A DNA stretch of 64,000 bases from Methylocystis sp. H62 (GTDB lineage: Bacteria > Pseudomonadota > Alphaproteobacteria > Rhizobiales > Beijerinckiaceae): contig NZ_JADNQZ010000045.1 in the NCBI RefSeq assembly GCF_015709515.1, positions 1 to 64,000 of the forward strand, in the 5' to 3' direction. A program made the translations under genes and the position numbers. Position 1 is the first letter of the stretch. Each line of letters starts with the position of its first letter. Positions 27,631 to 36,460 of the stretch are shown one piece after another. The notes under the pieces were generated by a model. That model was not told the DNA's origin. It saw only the letters and a program-made list of their open reading frames with translations, and searched no databases.

Positions 27631-28665
27631 TTACGGCAGATCGAGCAAGGCCAGCGCCGAAGCCGGCGCGCAATTCGCGGCCCTTGCGGCCAAGGCCGGC
27701 GGCGCTGCGATCAGATCGGCGAATTCGATGAATGTCCGGCCTTGCGCATGCGCCAGACGCGCAGCGAGTTTGCGGCCGACGCCGGCGCCGACGATCGGCG
27801 CATCAAACGCCAGCACGTCGCGCGATTCGAGCAGCGAAATCTGATCTTCGATGGCGTGCAATTGCGCGCGCGCAAGATGCTGCGCGAAGGCGCGCCATTG
27901 CGCATTGCGCAATTCGGCGGCGTCGCGCCCGGCCATACGCGCCAGCCGCGCGCGGGACGCCGCAACCGTCTTCGGCCGCCCGTCCGCCGTCGGCGAAAGG
28001 TCGGCGTCGGTGTCGCCTTCGGGGAGATCGCCGAGCACGCGCCGCACGTCGGCCATCGACGCAAAGGCCTCGTTGACGAGCGGCGTCCAGCGTCCGGCGA
28101 TCGGCGCGCGCGCCGCATAGGCCTGAGGCGCGCCGCGTGAAAATCCGGCATAGGCGAGTTCGCCATAAGCGAGGCGCTCGGCGTCGCTCGCCCCGCGCGC
28201 CGCGACACGTCCGGCGCAAATCGGCGTTAGGTCCGTCGTCGTCGATCCGATGTCGATCAACAGCGCCTCGGCGCAGTGGCGCGCGGCGAGTTCGGCCGGG
28301 GCGCGCCAATTCGCCGAAGCGACGGCGTCGACATGGGCGCCGATCTCGTCGCGGCTGATGAAGCCGCGTTCGCCGGCGTAAAAAAGAATGTCGGGAACGC
28401 CGATCTCGCACGCTGCAATAGCGGCCACCGTAACGACGCCGCGCGCCCTGCTTTCGAACGCGTCGGAGAGCTCCGCCGTCATCGTGACGCGATGACGCTC
28501 GGCCGCGCCGAGCGCCGCGCGCGCGTCGCGAAGCGCCTGCTCCAGGCTGGCGACGCTTTCGTGGGGGGCGCAGGCGATCTGCACGACCGCCGTGAGGCGA
28601 CCGTCGTCCGCGCGCGCCGCCTTAACGTGGGCGCCGCCGATATCCCAGCCGATGACCGCCGCCAT
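27631..28665 (-). CDS. H4MPT-linked C1-transfer pathway protein (hydantoinase/ASKHA type)
   Basis: 344 residues with an ASKHA ATPase fold: GWDIGGAHVKAARADDG at the N-terminus, LLIDIGSTTTDLTPICAG near residue 135, and PIVGAGVGRKLAARLA near residue 304. It matches the hydantoinase/oxoprolinase-like family consistently found in H4MPT gene clusters of methanogens and methylotrophs (TIGR03123 type). An ATP-dependent ligation or amide step in cofactor assembly is a reasonable guess; the true reaction is unknown. It lies downstream of fae on the same strand, but a hairpin terminator separates them. Confidence 0.8.
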   Translation of the reverse strand: MAAVIGWDIGGAHVKAARADDGRLTAVVQIACAPHESVASLEQALRDARAALGAAERHRVTMTAELSDAFESRARGVVTVAAIAACEIGVPDILFYAGERGFISRDEIGAHVDAVASANWRAPAELAARHCAEALLIDIGSTTTDLTPICAGRVAARGASDAERLAYGELAYAGFSRGAPQAYAARAPIAGRWTPLVNEAFASMADVRRVLGDLPEGDTDADLSPTADGRPKTVAASRARLARMAGRDAAELRNAQWRAFAQHLARAQLHAIEDQISLLESRDVLAFDAPIVGAGVGRKLAARLAHAQGRTFIEFADLIAAPPALAARAANCAPASALALLDLP

Positions 28666-28676
28666 CCGCCACTCCC

Positions 28677-28708
28677 AAAAGAAAAAGGGGAGCCGCGCGG
28701 CCCCCCTT
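28677..28708 (-). terminator. terminator downstream of fae
   Basis: On the minus strand AAGGGGGGCCGCGCGGCTCCCCTT forms a GC-rich stem followed by TTTTCTTTT. It lies 24 bases after the fae stop and just upstream of the ASKHA gene start, so it should end or attenuate fae transcription and lower expression of the cofactor gene. Confidence 0.75.
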
Positions 28709-28731
28709 CAATTTCGAAGATGCTGCGCGGT

Positions 28732-29241
28732 TCAGTTCGGCGCGAAGGGGTGCTTGGCTTCGTTGCGCTTGGCGACGACTTCCGAGGCCTTCGGCTCGCC
28801 CTTGATGGCGCGCGCGATAGCTTCCTTCGTGGCGGTGTAATTGTAGTCCTGGATCTTCTTGTCGTCCGTAGCGTCCCAGTGAATGAACACGCCGACCGCA
28901 ATGAAGATGTCGTCGGCTTCGTCGACCGGGATCACGCCCTCGGCGACCGAATCCGCAACGGCCTTGGCGACGCCATGCTGCGCCGGGCCGAACATCTGCA
29001 CGGCCTGCTTGGCGCCCTTGATCGTCACCTTGTTGAACAGGATCGTGTTGGGCTTGCACAGCAGGTTCGGCGCGACGACCGCGAGCAGCGTCGTGAAGCC
29101 GTCCTTGTTGTTGACGAGCGCGTTGGCGAAAGCGAGCTCGGCCGCCGAGCCGCGCGGCCCCATGATCAGATCGATATGCGCAACTTCATTGCCGTCGCCG
29201 ACCAGCGACTCGCCGACCAGCATTTTGTTGATCAAAGCCAT
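28732..29241 (-). CDS. fae: formaldehyde-activating enzyme
   Basis: 169 residues; condenses formaldehyde with tetrahydromethanopterin to methylene-H4MPT, the entry step of the H4MPT C1 oxidation route in the cytoplasm. Very close to characterised methylotroph Fae: [19 protein letters not shown] with the catalytic His at residue 22, then [40 protein letters not shown] and [10 protein letters not shown] at the end. ATG 29241 has a GGGAGAAAAAC ribosome-binding site. Clustered behind mtdB on the same strand (153-nt gap). Confidence 0.97.
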   Translation of the reverse strand: MALINKMLVGESLVGDGNEVAHIDLIMGPRGSAAELAFANALVNNKDGFTTLLAVVAPNLLCKPNTILFNKVTIKGAKQAVQMFGPAQHGVAKAVADSVAEGVIPVDEADDIFIAVGVFIHWDATDDKKIQDYNYTATKEAIARAIKGEPKASEVVAKRNEAKHPFAPN

Positions 29242-29394
29242 GTTTTTCTCCCAGAATTCTGGCGCCGGATTCACAGGCGCCCTAAGCGAGCCGCACGCGG
29301 GGCGCGCGGCGATAAGAGCCCACGCTCGCGGCGCGGACTCAACCATTTTCGCGCGTTCTTGCCAAGGCGCGGGGCCTGGCAAGCGCGCGAGACG

Positions 29395-30285
29395 TCACAC
29401 GAGTTCGCGGGCCAATGCGAAAGCGTGACGGAAGTCGAGGCAAAGCGGCTCGTCGGACGTCGCCATCTTCTTGAAGAGACCAGCTTCCGTGCCGTATTTG
29501 ACGTTGCCGATCGCCAGCGCGCCGATGCCCAGCGCGCCATGAGGCGAAACCACGACGCCATTGTCGTGCAGACCGCAGCCTTCAACGCCAAGCGGCGGCA
29601 CGGCGTTGACGTCGGCGGCGATCAAGAGATTCTTGGCGGCGGCGAGATCGTCCTTCGACAGCACCTGGACGCCGGCGCGCGCCGCGCACAGCGCGATTTC
29701 ATGCTCGCAAAGCAGCGCACGCACCTGTTCGGGGGAAGAGCCGTCGGCAGGCGCCACCTTGATGTTAAAACGCTTGCACATTTCATCGGCGAGCTTGGCG
29801 ACCCGATCGAGGCCGCTATAGCCGACGACGGTGACTTGGGCGCCCTCGAGCGCCGAGATGACCGCGGCGGAATAGCCCACGACGCCCGTCGCGCCGTAGA
29901 TGACGATCTTGGACCCCTTGAGCTCGCGCTGTTTCTTCTCCCGCAGAATCTTTTCGACGCAAGCGACCATGGCGCCGGCGGTGGTGAAGGAGCCGTAGGG
30001 ATCGGCGAAGAGCGACACTTCAAAGGGCTTGAGCAGCGCTTTCTTTGCGGTGTCCATCATGTCGAGCGCGAGCACGGCGTCGCGGCCGGCGAAAAAGATG
30101 CCGGTGCGCAGCGCTGCCGAAGGCGCGCGCGAAAACATCGCGTCCTGCACGAGCGCGGTCACTTCGTCCAGCGTGACATTGGTGTAGGGAATCGCCGCGT
30201 CATAGCCGGCGTCGAGGGCCATGTTCACATCGAAGGGACTCATGTGCTTCAACGTGCTGAGCATGTGCAGAATCGCTTTGGCCAT
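29395..30285 (-). CDS. mtdB: NAD(P)-dependent methylene-H4MPT dehydrogenase
   Basis: 296 residues; oxidises methylene-H4MPT to methenyl-H4MPT with NAD(P)+, the step after Fae. The N-terminal substrate domain (ILHMLSTLKHMSPFDVNMAL, AGYDAAIPYTNVTLDEVTAL) and the Rossmann loop IVIYGATGVVGYSAAVISAL near residues 125-144 fit MtdB; DVNAVPPLGVEGCGLHDNG is also conserved. ATG 30285 is preferred over the longer open frame because of GGGGAG just upstream. It heads an mtdB-fae unit divergent from rpmB; the 384-bp region between holds the rpmB promoter, and no distinct mtdB promoter was picked out. Confidence 0.93.
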   Translation of the reverse strand: MAKAILHMLSTLKHMSPFDVNMALDAGYDAAIPYTNVTLDEVTALVQDAMFSRAPSAALRTGIFFAGRDAVLALDMMDTAKKALLKPFEVSLFADPYGSFTTAGAMVACVEKILREKKQRELKGSKIVIYGATGVVGYSAAVISALEGAQVTVVGYSGLDRVAKLADEMCKRFNIKVAPADGSSPEQVRALLCEHEIALCAARAGVQVLSKDDLAAAKNLLIAADVNAVPPLGVEGCGLHDNGVVVSPHGALGIGALAIGNVKYGTEAGLFKKMATSDEPLCLDFRHAFALARELV

Positions 30286-30516
30286 TGAATCTCCCCAACC
30301 TTTCCCTCGATTTTCGCGTCTTACGCGGCCATAGGCGACGCGCGGCGGGAGATAGTCTCCAGCCCCTCGATCTCTCAATGATTCCGGCAAAACGAACGGC
30401 GCGCGGGCGCGCGCCTCGGCCTCGCTCGGAGCGGTGGGAGGCTTAGAACCCAGAACGAAGCCGATGTCTAGAGGCGTGTGCGCCGCAGCGTGCGGCCGCA
30501 TGGCGGCGGCTGTTGG

Positions 30517-30546
30517 TTGACGGCGGCCGCGCTTTGCCTCTATAAG
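30517..30546 (+). promoter_or_regulatory. probable sigma-70 promoter of rpmB
   Basis: TTGACG (30517-30522) and TATAAG (30541-30546) are 18 bases apart, a good housekeeping match. Transcription would begin near 30553, leaving a leader of about 115 nt before rpmB. The leader was not recognised as a known ribosomal-protein regulatory RNA. Confidence 0.6.
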
Positions 30547-30669
30547 CCCCGCAATCGAGGCTCGGCGCAATCGGCGTCGCGCCTCGCTGTCTTTTTCACC
30601 CTCTGCTGGCGATCGCGGGCGACTGACGCCGCGGTCCACGCATGGAAGAATAGAGCGAAAGGAACCATT

Positions 30670-30966
30670 ATGTCCCGCCGTTGCGAGCTGACCGGAAAGG
30701 GCGTGCAGTCCGGCAATCTCGTCAGCCATTCCAATCGGAAGACGAAGACCCGCTTTCTGCCCAATCTCGTCAATGTGACGCTCGCCTCAGAGGCGCTGGC
30801 GCGTTCGGTGCGGCTGCGCATCTCCGCCGCGGCGCTGCGCTCGGTCGAGCATCGTGGCGGGCTTGACGCCTTCCTCGCGAAGGCGAAGACCGAAGAGCTG
30901 TCGCAGAACGCCCGAACGCTCAAGCGCGAAATCGAAAAGAAGCAGGCGGCCGCCGCGAGCGCTTAA
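30670..30966 (+). CDS. rpmB: 50S ribosomal protein L28
   Basis: 98 residues. [20 protein letters not shown] followed by [16 protein letters not shown] is diagnostic for L28; the family's C-terminal extension is Lys/Ala-rich. The ATG at 30670 has AAAGGAACC upstream. Monocistronic, with its own promoter and terminator. Confidence 0.96.
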   Translation: MSRRCELTGKGVQSGNLVSHSNRKTKTRFLPNLVNVTLASEALARSVRLRISAAALRSVEHRGGLDAFLAKAKTEELSQNARTLKREIEKKQAAAASA

Positions 30967-30998
30967 AGCTCTCCGCCTTCTGTTTTTTTTGACATTGT

Positions 30999-31030
30999 GC
31001 CCCGTCGCCCTGCGGCGGGGCTTTTGTTTT
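30999..31030 (+). terminator. rho-independent terminator of rpmB
   Basis: A 10-bp stem (gccccgtcgc with gcggcggggc, one G-T pair) with a cct loop at 31009-31011, followed by ttttgtttt; 32 bases after the rpmB stop. Confidence 0.85.
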
Positions 31031-31142
31031 GCCGCGCCTCGGGTTTGTCGCTGAAAAAGGCGGGCATCTTTCTCCTGTGGGGAGAAGGTGGCGCGCGAAG
31101 CGCGACGAATGAGGGGAAGCGGCCTGCCGTGTAGGGGATCAA

Positions 31143-31196
31143 ACCCCCACCCGCTCGCCTTCGGCGAGCGACCTCCCCGCAAGGGGGGAGGTATGT
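31143..31196. repeat. REP-like palindromic repeat, copy 1
   Basis: Contains two short palindromes, cgctcgccttcggcgagcg and acctccccgcaaggggggaggt. A nearly identical copy in the same orientation lies at 31413-31465 in the same gap. Such units are commonly dispersed in intergenic regions of this group; here they lie downstream of both rpmB (+) and thrS (-) and may also terminate transcription. Confidence 0.75.
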
Positions 31197-31350
31197 GCGC
31201 TGTAGCTATGCACCGCCAAACTTTCCAAGAACATAATCGGCGACAATGCCGATGACGCCAATACGTTCGATCCATAGGCAAAACTGAGGGCCGATGGAGT
31301 TCGGCGCGGCCGCCCGATAACGCAGTTTTGACAAACTAGCGCGCCCACTC

Positions 31351-31396
31351 CCTCCCCTTTACGGGGAGGGTGGTTCGCGAAGCGAACCGGGTGGGG
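31351..31396. repeat. related palindromic repeat, opposite orientation
   Basis: cctccccttt acggggagg followed by ggttcgcgaagcgaacc and gggtgggg: same building plan as the flanking repeats (a CCTCCCC-type hairpin plus a second hairpin and a GGGTGGGG/CCCCACCC box), but inverted relative to them. With copies 1 and 2 it makes a three-unit cluster. Confidence 0.65.
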
Positions 31397-31412
31397 TTTA
31401 AAGGGCCATAAC

Positions 31413-31465
31413 ACCCCCACCCGCTCGCCTTCGGCGAGCGACCTCGCCGCAAGGGGGAGGTATGT
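31413..31465. repeat. REP-like palindromic repeat, copy 2
   Basis: Matches 31143-31196 almost base for base (ccccacccgctcgccttcgg core), with acctcgccgcaagggggaggt in the second hairpin. Twenty bases from the thrS stop codon. Confidence 0.75.
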
Positions 31466-31484
31466 ACGCCCGGCGTCCTTGCGC

Positions 31485-33437
31485 TTAACCCCGTAGATCC
31501 GGCGGCGTCGCCTCATCGGACAACAACTTCAACGCCTCGTCGAGCGGCAGCTGCGTCTGCGCCTGCGAGCCGAGCCGGCGCATGGAGATCGTGCGCTCGG
31601 CCGCCTCTTTCTTGCCGGCGACGAGCAGCACGGGAACCTTCGCCAGCGAATGTTCGCGCACCTTGTAGGTGATCTTCTCGTTGCGCGCGTCGACCTCGAC
31701 GACAAGCCCGAGCTTTCGCGCCGCGGCGGCGACCTCATAGGCGTAGTCGTCGGCGTCCTGCGTGATCGTGCAGATGACGATCTGCAGCGGCGACAGCCAC
31801 AACGGCAGATGTCCGGCGAAATGCTCGATCAGAATGCCGGTGAACCGTTCGAGCGAGCCGAAGATCGCGCGATGGATCATCACCGGCGTCTTCTTCTCGC
31901 TGTCGGGGCCGATGTAATAGGCGCCAAAGCGCGACGGCAGGTTGAAGTCGACCTGCGTCGTGCCGCATTGCCACTCGCGGCCGATCGCATCGCGCAGCGT
32001 ATATTCGAACTTGGGCCCGTAGAACGCGCCCTCGCCCGGATTGATGCCCGTCTTGATGCGTCCGCCCGAGCGCGCTTCGATTTCGCTCAGGACGCGCGTC
32101 ATGATCGCCTCGGCCTCGTCCCAGGCCTCATCGGAGCCGACGCGCTTTTCGGGGCGCGTCGAAAGCTTCACGATGATTTTGTCAAATCCGAAATCGGCGT
32201 AGGTCGAGAGAATAAGTTCGTTGATCTTGAGGCACTCTTCGGCCATCTGCGCTTCGGTGCAGAAGACATGCGCGTCGTCCTGCGTGAAGGCGCGCACGCG
32301 CAGCAAGCCATGCAGCGCGCCGGACGGCTCATAGCGATGCACGACGCCGAACTCGGCCATGCGCAGCGGCAGATCGCGGTAGGACTTCAGGCCGTGTTTG
32401 AAGATCTGGATATGGCCCGGACAGTTCATCGGCTTGATGGCGTACAGCCGATCTTCGTCCGTCTGCTCGCGCGCGGGCTGTGAGACGAACATGTTCTCGC
32501 GAAACCACTCCCAATGGCCGGACGTCTCCCACAGCGACTTGTCGAGGAGCAGCGGCGCGTTCACTTCCTGGTAGTCGGCCTTCAGGCGCCGGCGCATGTA
32601 GGAGATGACGTTCTGGAACAGCGCCCAGCCCTTCGGGTGCCAGAAGATCGCGCCGGGGCCTTCCTCCTGAAAATGGAAGAGGTCCATCTCGCGGCCCAAG
32701 CGGCGGTGGTCGCGCCGCTCGGCTTCCTCCAGTCGGTGCAGATAGGCGTCGAGCTCCTCCTGCGTCGTCCAGGCCGTGCCGTAGATGCGCGACAGCATCG
32801 GCTTAGTCGAGTCGCCGCGCCAATAGGCGCCCGCGACCTTCATCAGCTTGAAGGCCGTGCCGACTTTGCCAACCGAAGGCATATGCGGTCCGCGACAGAG
32901 GTCGAGCCATTGGCCCTGCTGATAGACGCTCAAGGGCTCATCGGACTTGATCGAGTCGATGAGTTCGCCCTTGAAAATCTCGCCCTTCGTTAGAAACCAC
33001 TGCTTGGCGTCGGCGCGATCCCAGACTTCACGCGTGATCTTGGCGTCGCGGCCGACGATCTCGCGCATCTTCTTTTCGATCGCCGGCAAGTCTTCGAGCG
33101 TGAACGGCTCGGCGCGGAAGAAATCGTAATAGAAGCCGTTCTCGATGATGGGGCCGATCGTCACCTGCGTGCCGGGATAGAGCTCCTGCACCGCCTCCGC
33201 CAGCACATGCGCGGCGTCGTGACGGATGAGCTCCAGCGCGCGCGGATCTTCGCGCGTGACGAATTCGATTCTAGCGTCGCGCTCGATCGGGCTTGCGAGG
33301 TCGACGAGCGCACCGTCGAGCGTCATGGCGACGCTGCGCTTGGCGAGAGAGGGGGAGATGCTTTTGGCGATGTCGACGCCCGAAACGCCGGGCTCGAACT
33401 GACGGGACGCCCCGTCGGGGAATGTAACCGCTACCAT
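31485..33437 (-). CDS. thrS: threonyl-tRNA synthetase
   Basis: 650 residues, class II synthetase. Domains in order: TGS (1-60, starting [17 protein letters not shown]), the SAD editing domain with [17 protein letters not shown], the catalytic core ([20 protein letters not shown], motif 2 [20 protein letters not shown], motif 3 near the C-terminal end of the core), and an anticodon-binding domain from about 545. ATG 33437 fits the TGS start; the open frame extends 32 codons further without support. It ends beside a cluster of palindromic repeats. Confidence 0.96.
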   Translation of the reverse strand: MVAVTFPDGASRQFEPGVSGVDIAKSISPSLAKRSVAMTLDGALVDLASPIERDARIEFVTREDPRALELIRHDAAHVLAEAVQELYPGTQVTIGPIIENGFYYDFFRAEPFTLEDLPAIEKKMREIVGRDAKITREVWDRADAKQWFLTKGEIFKGELIDSIKSDEPLSVYQQGQWLDLCRGPHMPSVGKVGTAFKLMKVAGAYWRGDSTKPMLSRIYGTAWTTQEELDAYLHRLEEAERRDHRRLGREMDLFHFQEEGPGAIFWHPKGWALFQNVISYMRRRLKADYQEVNAPLLLDKSLWETSGHWEWFRENMFVSQPAREQTDEDRLYAIKPMNCPGHIQIFKHGLKSYRDLPLRMAEFGVVHRYEPSGALHGLLRVRAFTQDDAHVFCTEAQMAEECLKINELILSTYADFGFDKIIVKLSTRPEKRVGSDEAWDEAEAIMTRVLSEIEARSGGRIKTGINPGEGAFYGPKFEYTLRDAIGREWQCGTTQVDFNLPSRFGAYYIGPDSEKKTPVMIHRAIFGSLERFTGILIEHFAGHLPLWLSPLQIVICTITQDADDYAYEVAAAARKLGLVVEVDARNEKITYKVREHSLAKVPVLLVAGKKEAAERTISMRRLGSQAQTQLPLDEALKLLSDEATPPDLRG

Positions 33438-33799
33438 GTTTGCGCTCCTGTCGCGCTCAATCGCCGATACGAGTCGACGTAAGTCGCTTTGGATGGACGG
33501 CGCCTTCATAGCGCCGCCCGCGCGCGGGCGCAATCGTTCCGAAGTCGGCGTGGCCTTAAAGGAAAAAGTCGCGGCGGCGCGATATTTGATGCGAAATCGA
33601 TTGGTTATGCTTACCGGATGCTTGCCGGCAGCAAGTCAAGGTTGAGCTAAACTTTCGGATTGATGGCTAGACGGTTTTTGAGCAGCGCTAAATTCGGGTT
33701 TCACTTGTGGCGCGAGCGGACGGGGGCCCCCGCCCTCAAGAGGCCAGCGTGTTAGCGCTCGCCGCCTGATCGGACGCCGCAGGGGCGCCTGCCTGTCGT

Positions 33800-33883
33800 C
33801 TAAAACCAACGTCCTCGGCCGTACCAACCGCCGCCAAGGATGAGCAGAACAATAATAATGATGAGGAGCGTCTGTGTGTCCAT
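33800..33883 (-). CDS. 27-residue single-pass membrane protein
   Basis: A minus-strand frame from ATG 33883 to TAG 33800 encodes MDTQTLLIIIIVLLILGGGW followed by YGRGRWF. One hydrophobic helix followed by a Gly-rich, Arg/aromatic tail matches a type of tiny conserved protein I recall from many Rhizobiales. An AGGGA lies about 11 bases upstream of the ATG. Function unknown; membrane localisation is a clear prediction. Short length means the call rests on composition and recognised pattern only. Confidence 0.6.
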   Translation of the reverse strand: MDTQTLLIIIIVLLILGGGWYGRGRWF

Positions 33884-34545
33884 GATCTACATTCCCTTCA
33901 GTGCGATGGCTCCGGCTTTGGCTTGTCCACATATCGGCGTTGGTCCCAATGACCTCGCCGCAACGAGTACATCATATGGGAGATACATCCCGACAAAAAA
34001 GAAGTGGACGAATTACGTGACCCACGAGTCCCTGGATTCTTGACGAGCAACCTAAGCCTTCAGCGCTCATCGCCTGCGAAGTATTCCCGACAACAATTGC
34101 CATGGAAACGCGCGGAAACCGCGAGGCGCGTGCTCGAGGAGTTCAAAATTGCGCCGACAGGGAAAGATCGTTGCGGGGAGTTTTTAGAGCGAATCCCGCA
34201 CGCGTTGAAGGCTCGTCAGCAGCACCTGAGCGGTGCAGCTGCGCTCGGCCAGACGCGCGGGAGCAATCGTTGAAATTGGCTCAGACCGGCGCCCCCTCAA
34301 TGCAGGCTTGAAAGGGAGCGACATGAAAGCGGCGCGTCTCGGTTTGTGTCGCGCCACCATCTAGTCACGAGAATCCGAAGCGTGATTTGCGACCCGGGTG
34401 ATGCGGCTTCCGCGTTTCGCTATGACCGTGCGTTTTTGTAATCGCGAGCGTTCAGGACGTCTTTCGCCATCAACTTTTTGGGCGACCCGCGCGGGGAAGG
34501 GCTAGCAGCCTCGTCAGCCTTTTTGGCGTGTGAGCTTTGATAGGA
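33884..34545. other. intergenic region without recognised gene
   Basis: About 660 bases between the 27-residue gene and tRNA-Arg. Only short open frames (the longest near 34004-34273) without any recognisable motif or convincing ribosome-binding site. It has a lower GC content than its surroundings in places (33960-34020). No RNA gene was identified. Confidence 0.5.
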
Positions 34546-34622
34546 TGGCGCGCCCGAAAGGATTCGAACCTCTGACCCCCAGATTCGTAGTCTGGTGCTC
34601 TATCCAGCTGAGCTACGGGCGC
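34546..34622 (-). tRNA. tRNA-Arg (ACG)
   Basis: The minus strand gives a full cloverleaf: acceptor GCGCCCG/CGGGCGC, D-arm AGCTCAGCTGGATAGAGC, anticodon loop with ACG (CCAGACTACGAATCTGG), T-arm AGGTTCGAATCCT, and an encoded CCA. It decodes CGN arginine codons. Confidence 0.96.
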
Positions 34623-34628
34623 CTGTTT

Positions 34629-34663
34629 CGCCATAGTCCCCGTGCGATAAACGGGCTATGGCG
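34629..34663. repeat. strong hairpin just upstream of tRNA-Arg
   Basis: cgccatag (34629-34636) pairs with ctatggcg (34656-34663), with inner cccgt/acggg pairing and a small loop. It starts 6 bases before the tRNA 5' end, where a core promoter or 5' leader would be expected, and has no T-tract. Role unknown. Confidence 0.6.
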
Positions 34664-34783
34664 ACGTGTCGGCTCGTTTACCGGCAAGCGACGCGAATGG
34701 CAAGAGCGCATTTACTTTCGCGGCGCGCAGCCTTGCGTCGACGTCGCAAGCATTTAGATAAAAGGCTCTAAGTGGGATTTATA

Positions 34784-35551
34784 ATGGAAACGTTCCTGTC
34801 GGATGGCGTCGAGATAGCCTATGTGGATTTCGAGCCTTTAACGGAAGATCGCGGCGAACCGATCGTCCTTGTGCATGGCTTCGCCTCGACCCATGCCGTG
34901 AACTGGCTGTTCACGCAGTGGGTCAAGACGCTGACTGAAGACGGCCGCCGCGTCATTGTCTTCGACAATCGCGGCCATGGTCGCTCCGCCAAGCTGTACG
35001 ATCCGGCGCAATACAGTCTCGACCTGATGGCCGCCGACATCGTGCATCTGCTCGACCATCTGTCGATCCCGCGCGCCGACGTCATGGGCTATTCGCTCGG
35101 CGGACGCATCGGCACGGTGCTGGCGCTAACGGCGCCCGAGCGCGTGCGCTCCTTGATCCTCGGCGGCATCGGCGAAAATCTCATCGAGAACTCCGGCCTG
35201 CCGCGTGGCCTCGCCGAAGCCATGGAGATTGAGCGCATCGAGGACATTGCCGATTCGACGCTCAAAATCTTCCGCGGCTTCGCCGAATCCACCCGCAGCG
35301 ACCTCGCCGCCCTCGCCGCCTGCGTGCGCGGCGCCCGCAAATCCGTCGAGCCAGAGTCGCTCGCGCGCATCACCGCGCCGGTGCTGATCTGCGTCGGCAC
35401 CCGCGATGACGTCGCGGGCGACCCGCTCCCGCTGGCCGAGTTCTTCCCCAACGCCCGCGTGGTCGATATTCCCGGCCGCGACCACAACCGGGCCGTCGGC
35501 GACAGGATCTACAAGCAGGCGGTGCTGGAGTTCCTGGACACGCGGCCTTAA
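34784..35551 (+). CDS. alpha/beta hydrolase
   Basis: 255 residues from ATG 34784 (a GTG four codons upstream is possible). The fold signature is clear: IVLVHGFASTHAVNW, VIVFDNRGHGRSAKL, and the nucleophile Ser in MGYSLGGRIG near residue 103; ICVGTRDDVAGDP holds the acidic residue and PGRDHNRAVGD the His. No signal peptide. Substrate cannot be inferred. It precedes cysE by 69 nt on the same strand. Confidence 0.85.
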   Translation: METFLSDGVEIAYVDFEPLTEDRGEPIVLVHGFASTHAVNWLFTQWVKTLTEDGRRVIVFDNRGHGRSAKLYDPAQYSLDLMAADIVHLLDHLSIPRADVMGYSLGGRIGTVLALTAPERVRSLILGGIGENLIENSGLPRGLAEAMEIERIEDIADSTLKIFRGFAESTRSDLAALAACVRGARKSVEPESLARITAPVLICVGTRDDVAGDPLPLAEFFPNARVVDIPGRDHNRAVGDRIYKQAVLEFLDTRP

Positions 35552-35620
35552 CGGTCGCGGGGGCGCCCGTGCTATTGTCCGAGCGCTCCGCTATATCATT
35601 GCCTGACCAAGGAGGGGCGG

Positions 35621-36460
35621 ATGGGCGCCGAAACGCGCGAATATGGCGCGAAGATCATCGACTTCGCCCAGAATGACCCGCTGTTCGCGCGGCTGCGCGC
35701 GGAGGCGGAGGACGTGCTGCGCCGCGAGCCGGAGCTCGGCGGCTTCCTGCATCCCGCGATCCTGTCGCAGAACGGCGTCTTGGGCGTCGTCGCGCATCGC
35801 GTGGCGCAGCGCCTTGATCGGCCGGAGGCGCCCTATATCGCCATCCGCCAAGCGTTCGAAGAATGCGCCGCGCGCGAACCTGGACTGGTCGAGGCGTTCC
35901 GCGCCGACTTGCTCGCCGTGCTTGAGCGCGACCCCGCCTGCACAAGGCTGATCGAACCGGCGCTGTATTTCAAAGGCTTCCATGCGCTGCAGACCTATCG
36001 TCTGGCGCATTGGCTGTGGAAGAACGGCCGCAGCGACTTCGCCCTCATTCTGCAGAGCCTGTCCTCGCAGACCTTCCAGGTCGACATCCATCCCGCCGCC
36101 GTGATCGGCAAGAGCGTTTTCATCGATCACGCGACCGGCGTCGTCATCGGCGCGACCAGCGTCGTCGAAGACGAAGTGTCGATGCTGCACGGCGTGACAT
36201 TAGGGGGCACCGGCAAGGCGCGCGGCGACCGCCATCCCAAGGTGCGGCGCGGGGTGCTGATCGGCGCCGGCGCGAAAATCCTCGGCAATATCGAGATTGG
36301 CCGCTGCGCCATGATCGCCGCGGGCTCCGTCGTGCTCGATCCGGTTCCCGCCAACAAGACCGTCGCCGGCGTGCCGGCCCGGATCGTCGGCGAGGCGCGC
36401 TGCGCCGAGCCGGCGCTTGCCATGGATCAGATGCTGGCCTATCTCGACGCCGGCATGTGA
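35621..36460 (+). CDS. cysE: serine O-acetyltransferase
   Basis: 279 residues; acetylates L-serine with acetyl-CoA as the first step of cysteine synthesis. An N-terminal helical domain (1-140) precedes the left-handed beta-helix hexapeptide repeats: VDIHPAAVIGKSVFIDHATG, with catalytic Asp/His in FIDHATGVVIGATSVVED, then LHGVTLGGTGKARGDRHPKV. The C-terminal tail ends in YLDAGM; the terminal Ile motif that lets some CysE bind the cysteine synthase OASS is absent. ATG follows AGGAGGGGCGG. Confidence 0.93.
   Translation: MGAETREYGAKIIDFAQNDPLFARLRAEAEDVLRREPELGGFLHPAILSQNGVLGVVAHRVAQRLDRPEAPYIAIRQAFEECAAREPGLVEAFRADLLAVLERDPACTRLIEPALYFKGFHALQTYRLAHWLWKNGRSDFALILQSLSSQTFQVDIHPAAVIGKSVFIDHATGVVIGATSVVEDEVSMLHGVTLGGTGKARGDRHPKVRRGVLIGAGAKILGNIEIGRCAMIAAGSVVLDPVPANKTVAGVPARIVGEARCAEPALAMDQMLAYLDAGM

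Noticed and set aside
28276-30288. 670-residue open frame on the plus strand over fae and mtdB
   Set aside because: It is the antisense shadow of the ASKHA gene, fae and mtdB; the composition is Arg/His/Asp-rich with no family motif, as expected from high-GC DNA.
33884-34545. Small protein gene near 34004-34273
   Set aside because: Open for 89 codons but has no clear ribosome-binding site, no motif, and a composition unlike the neighbouring genes.
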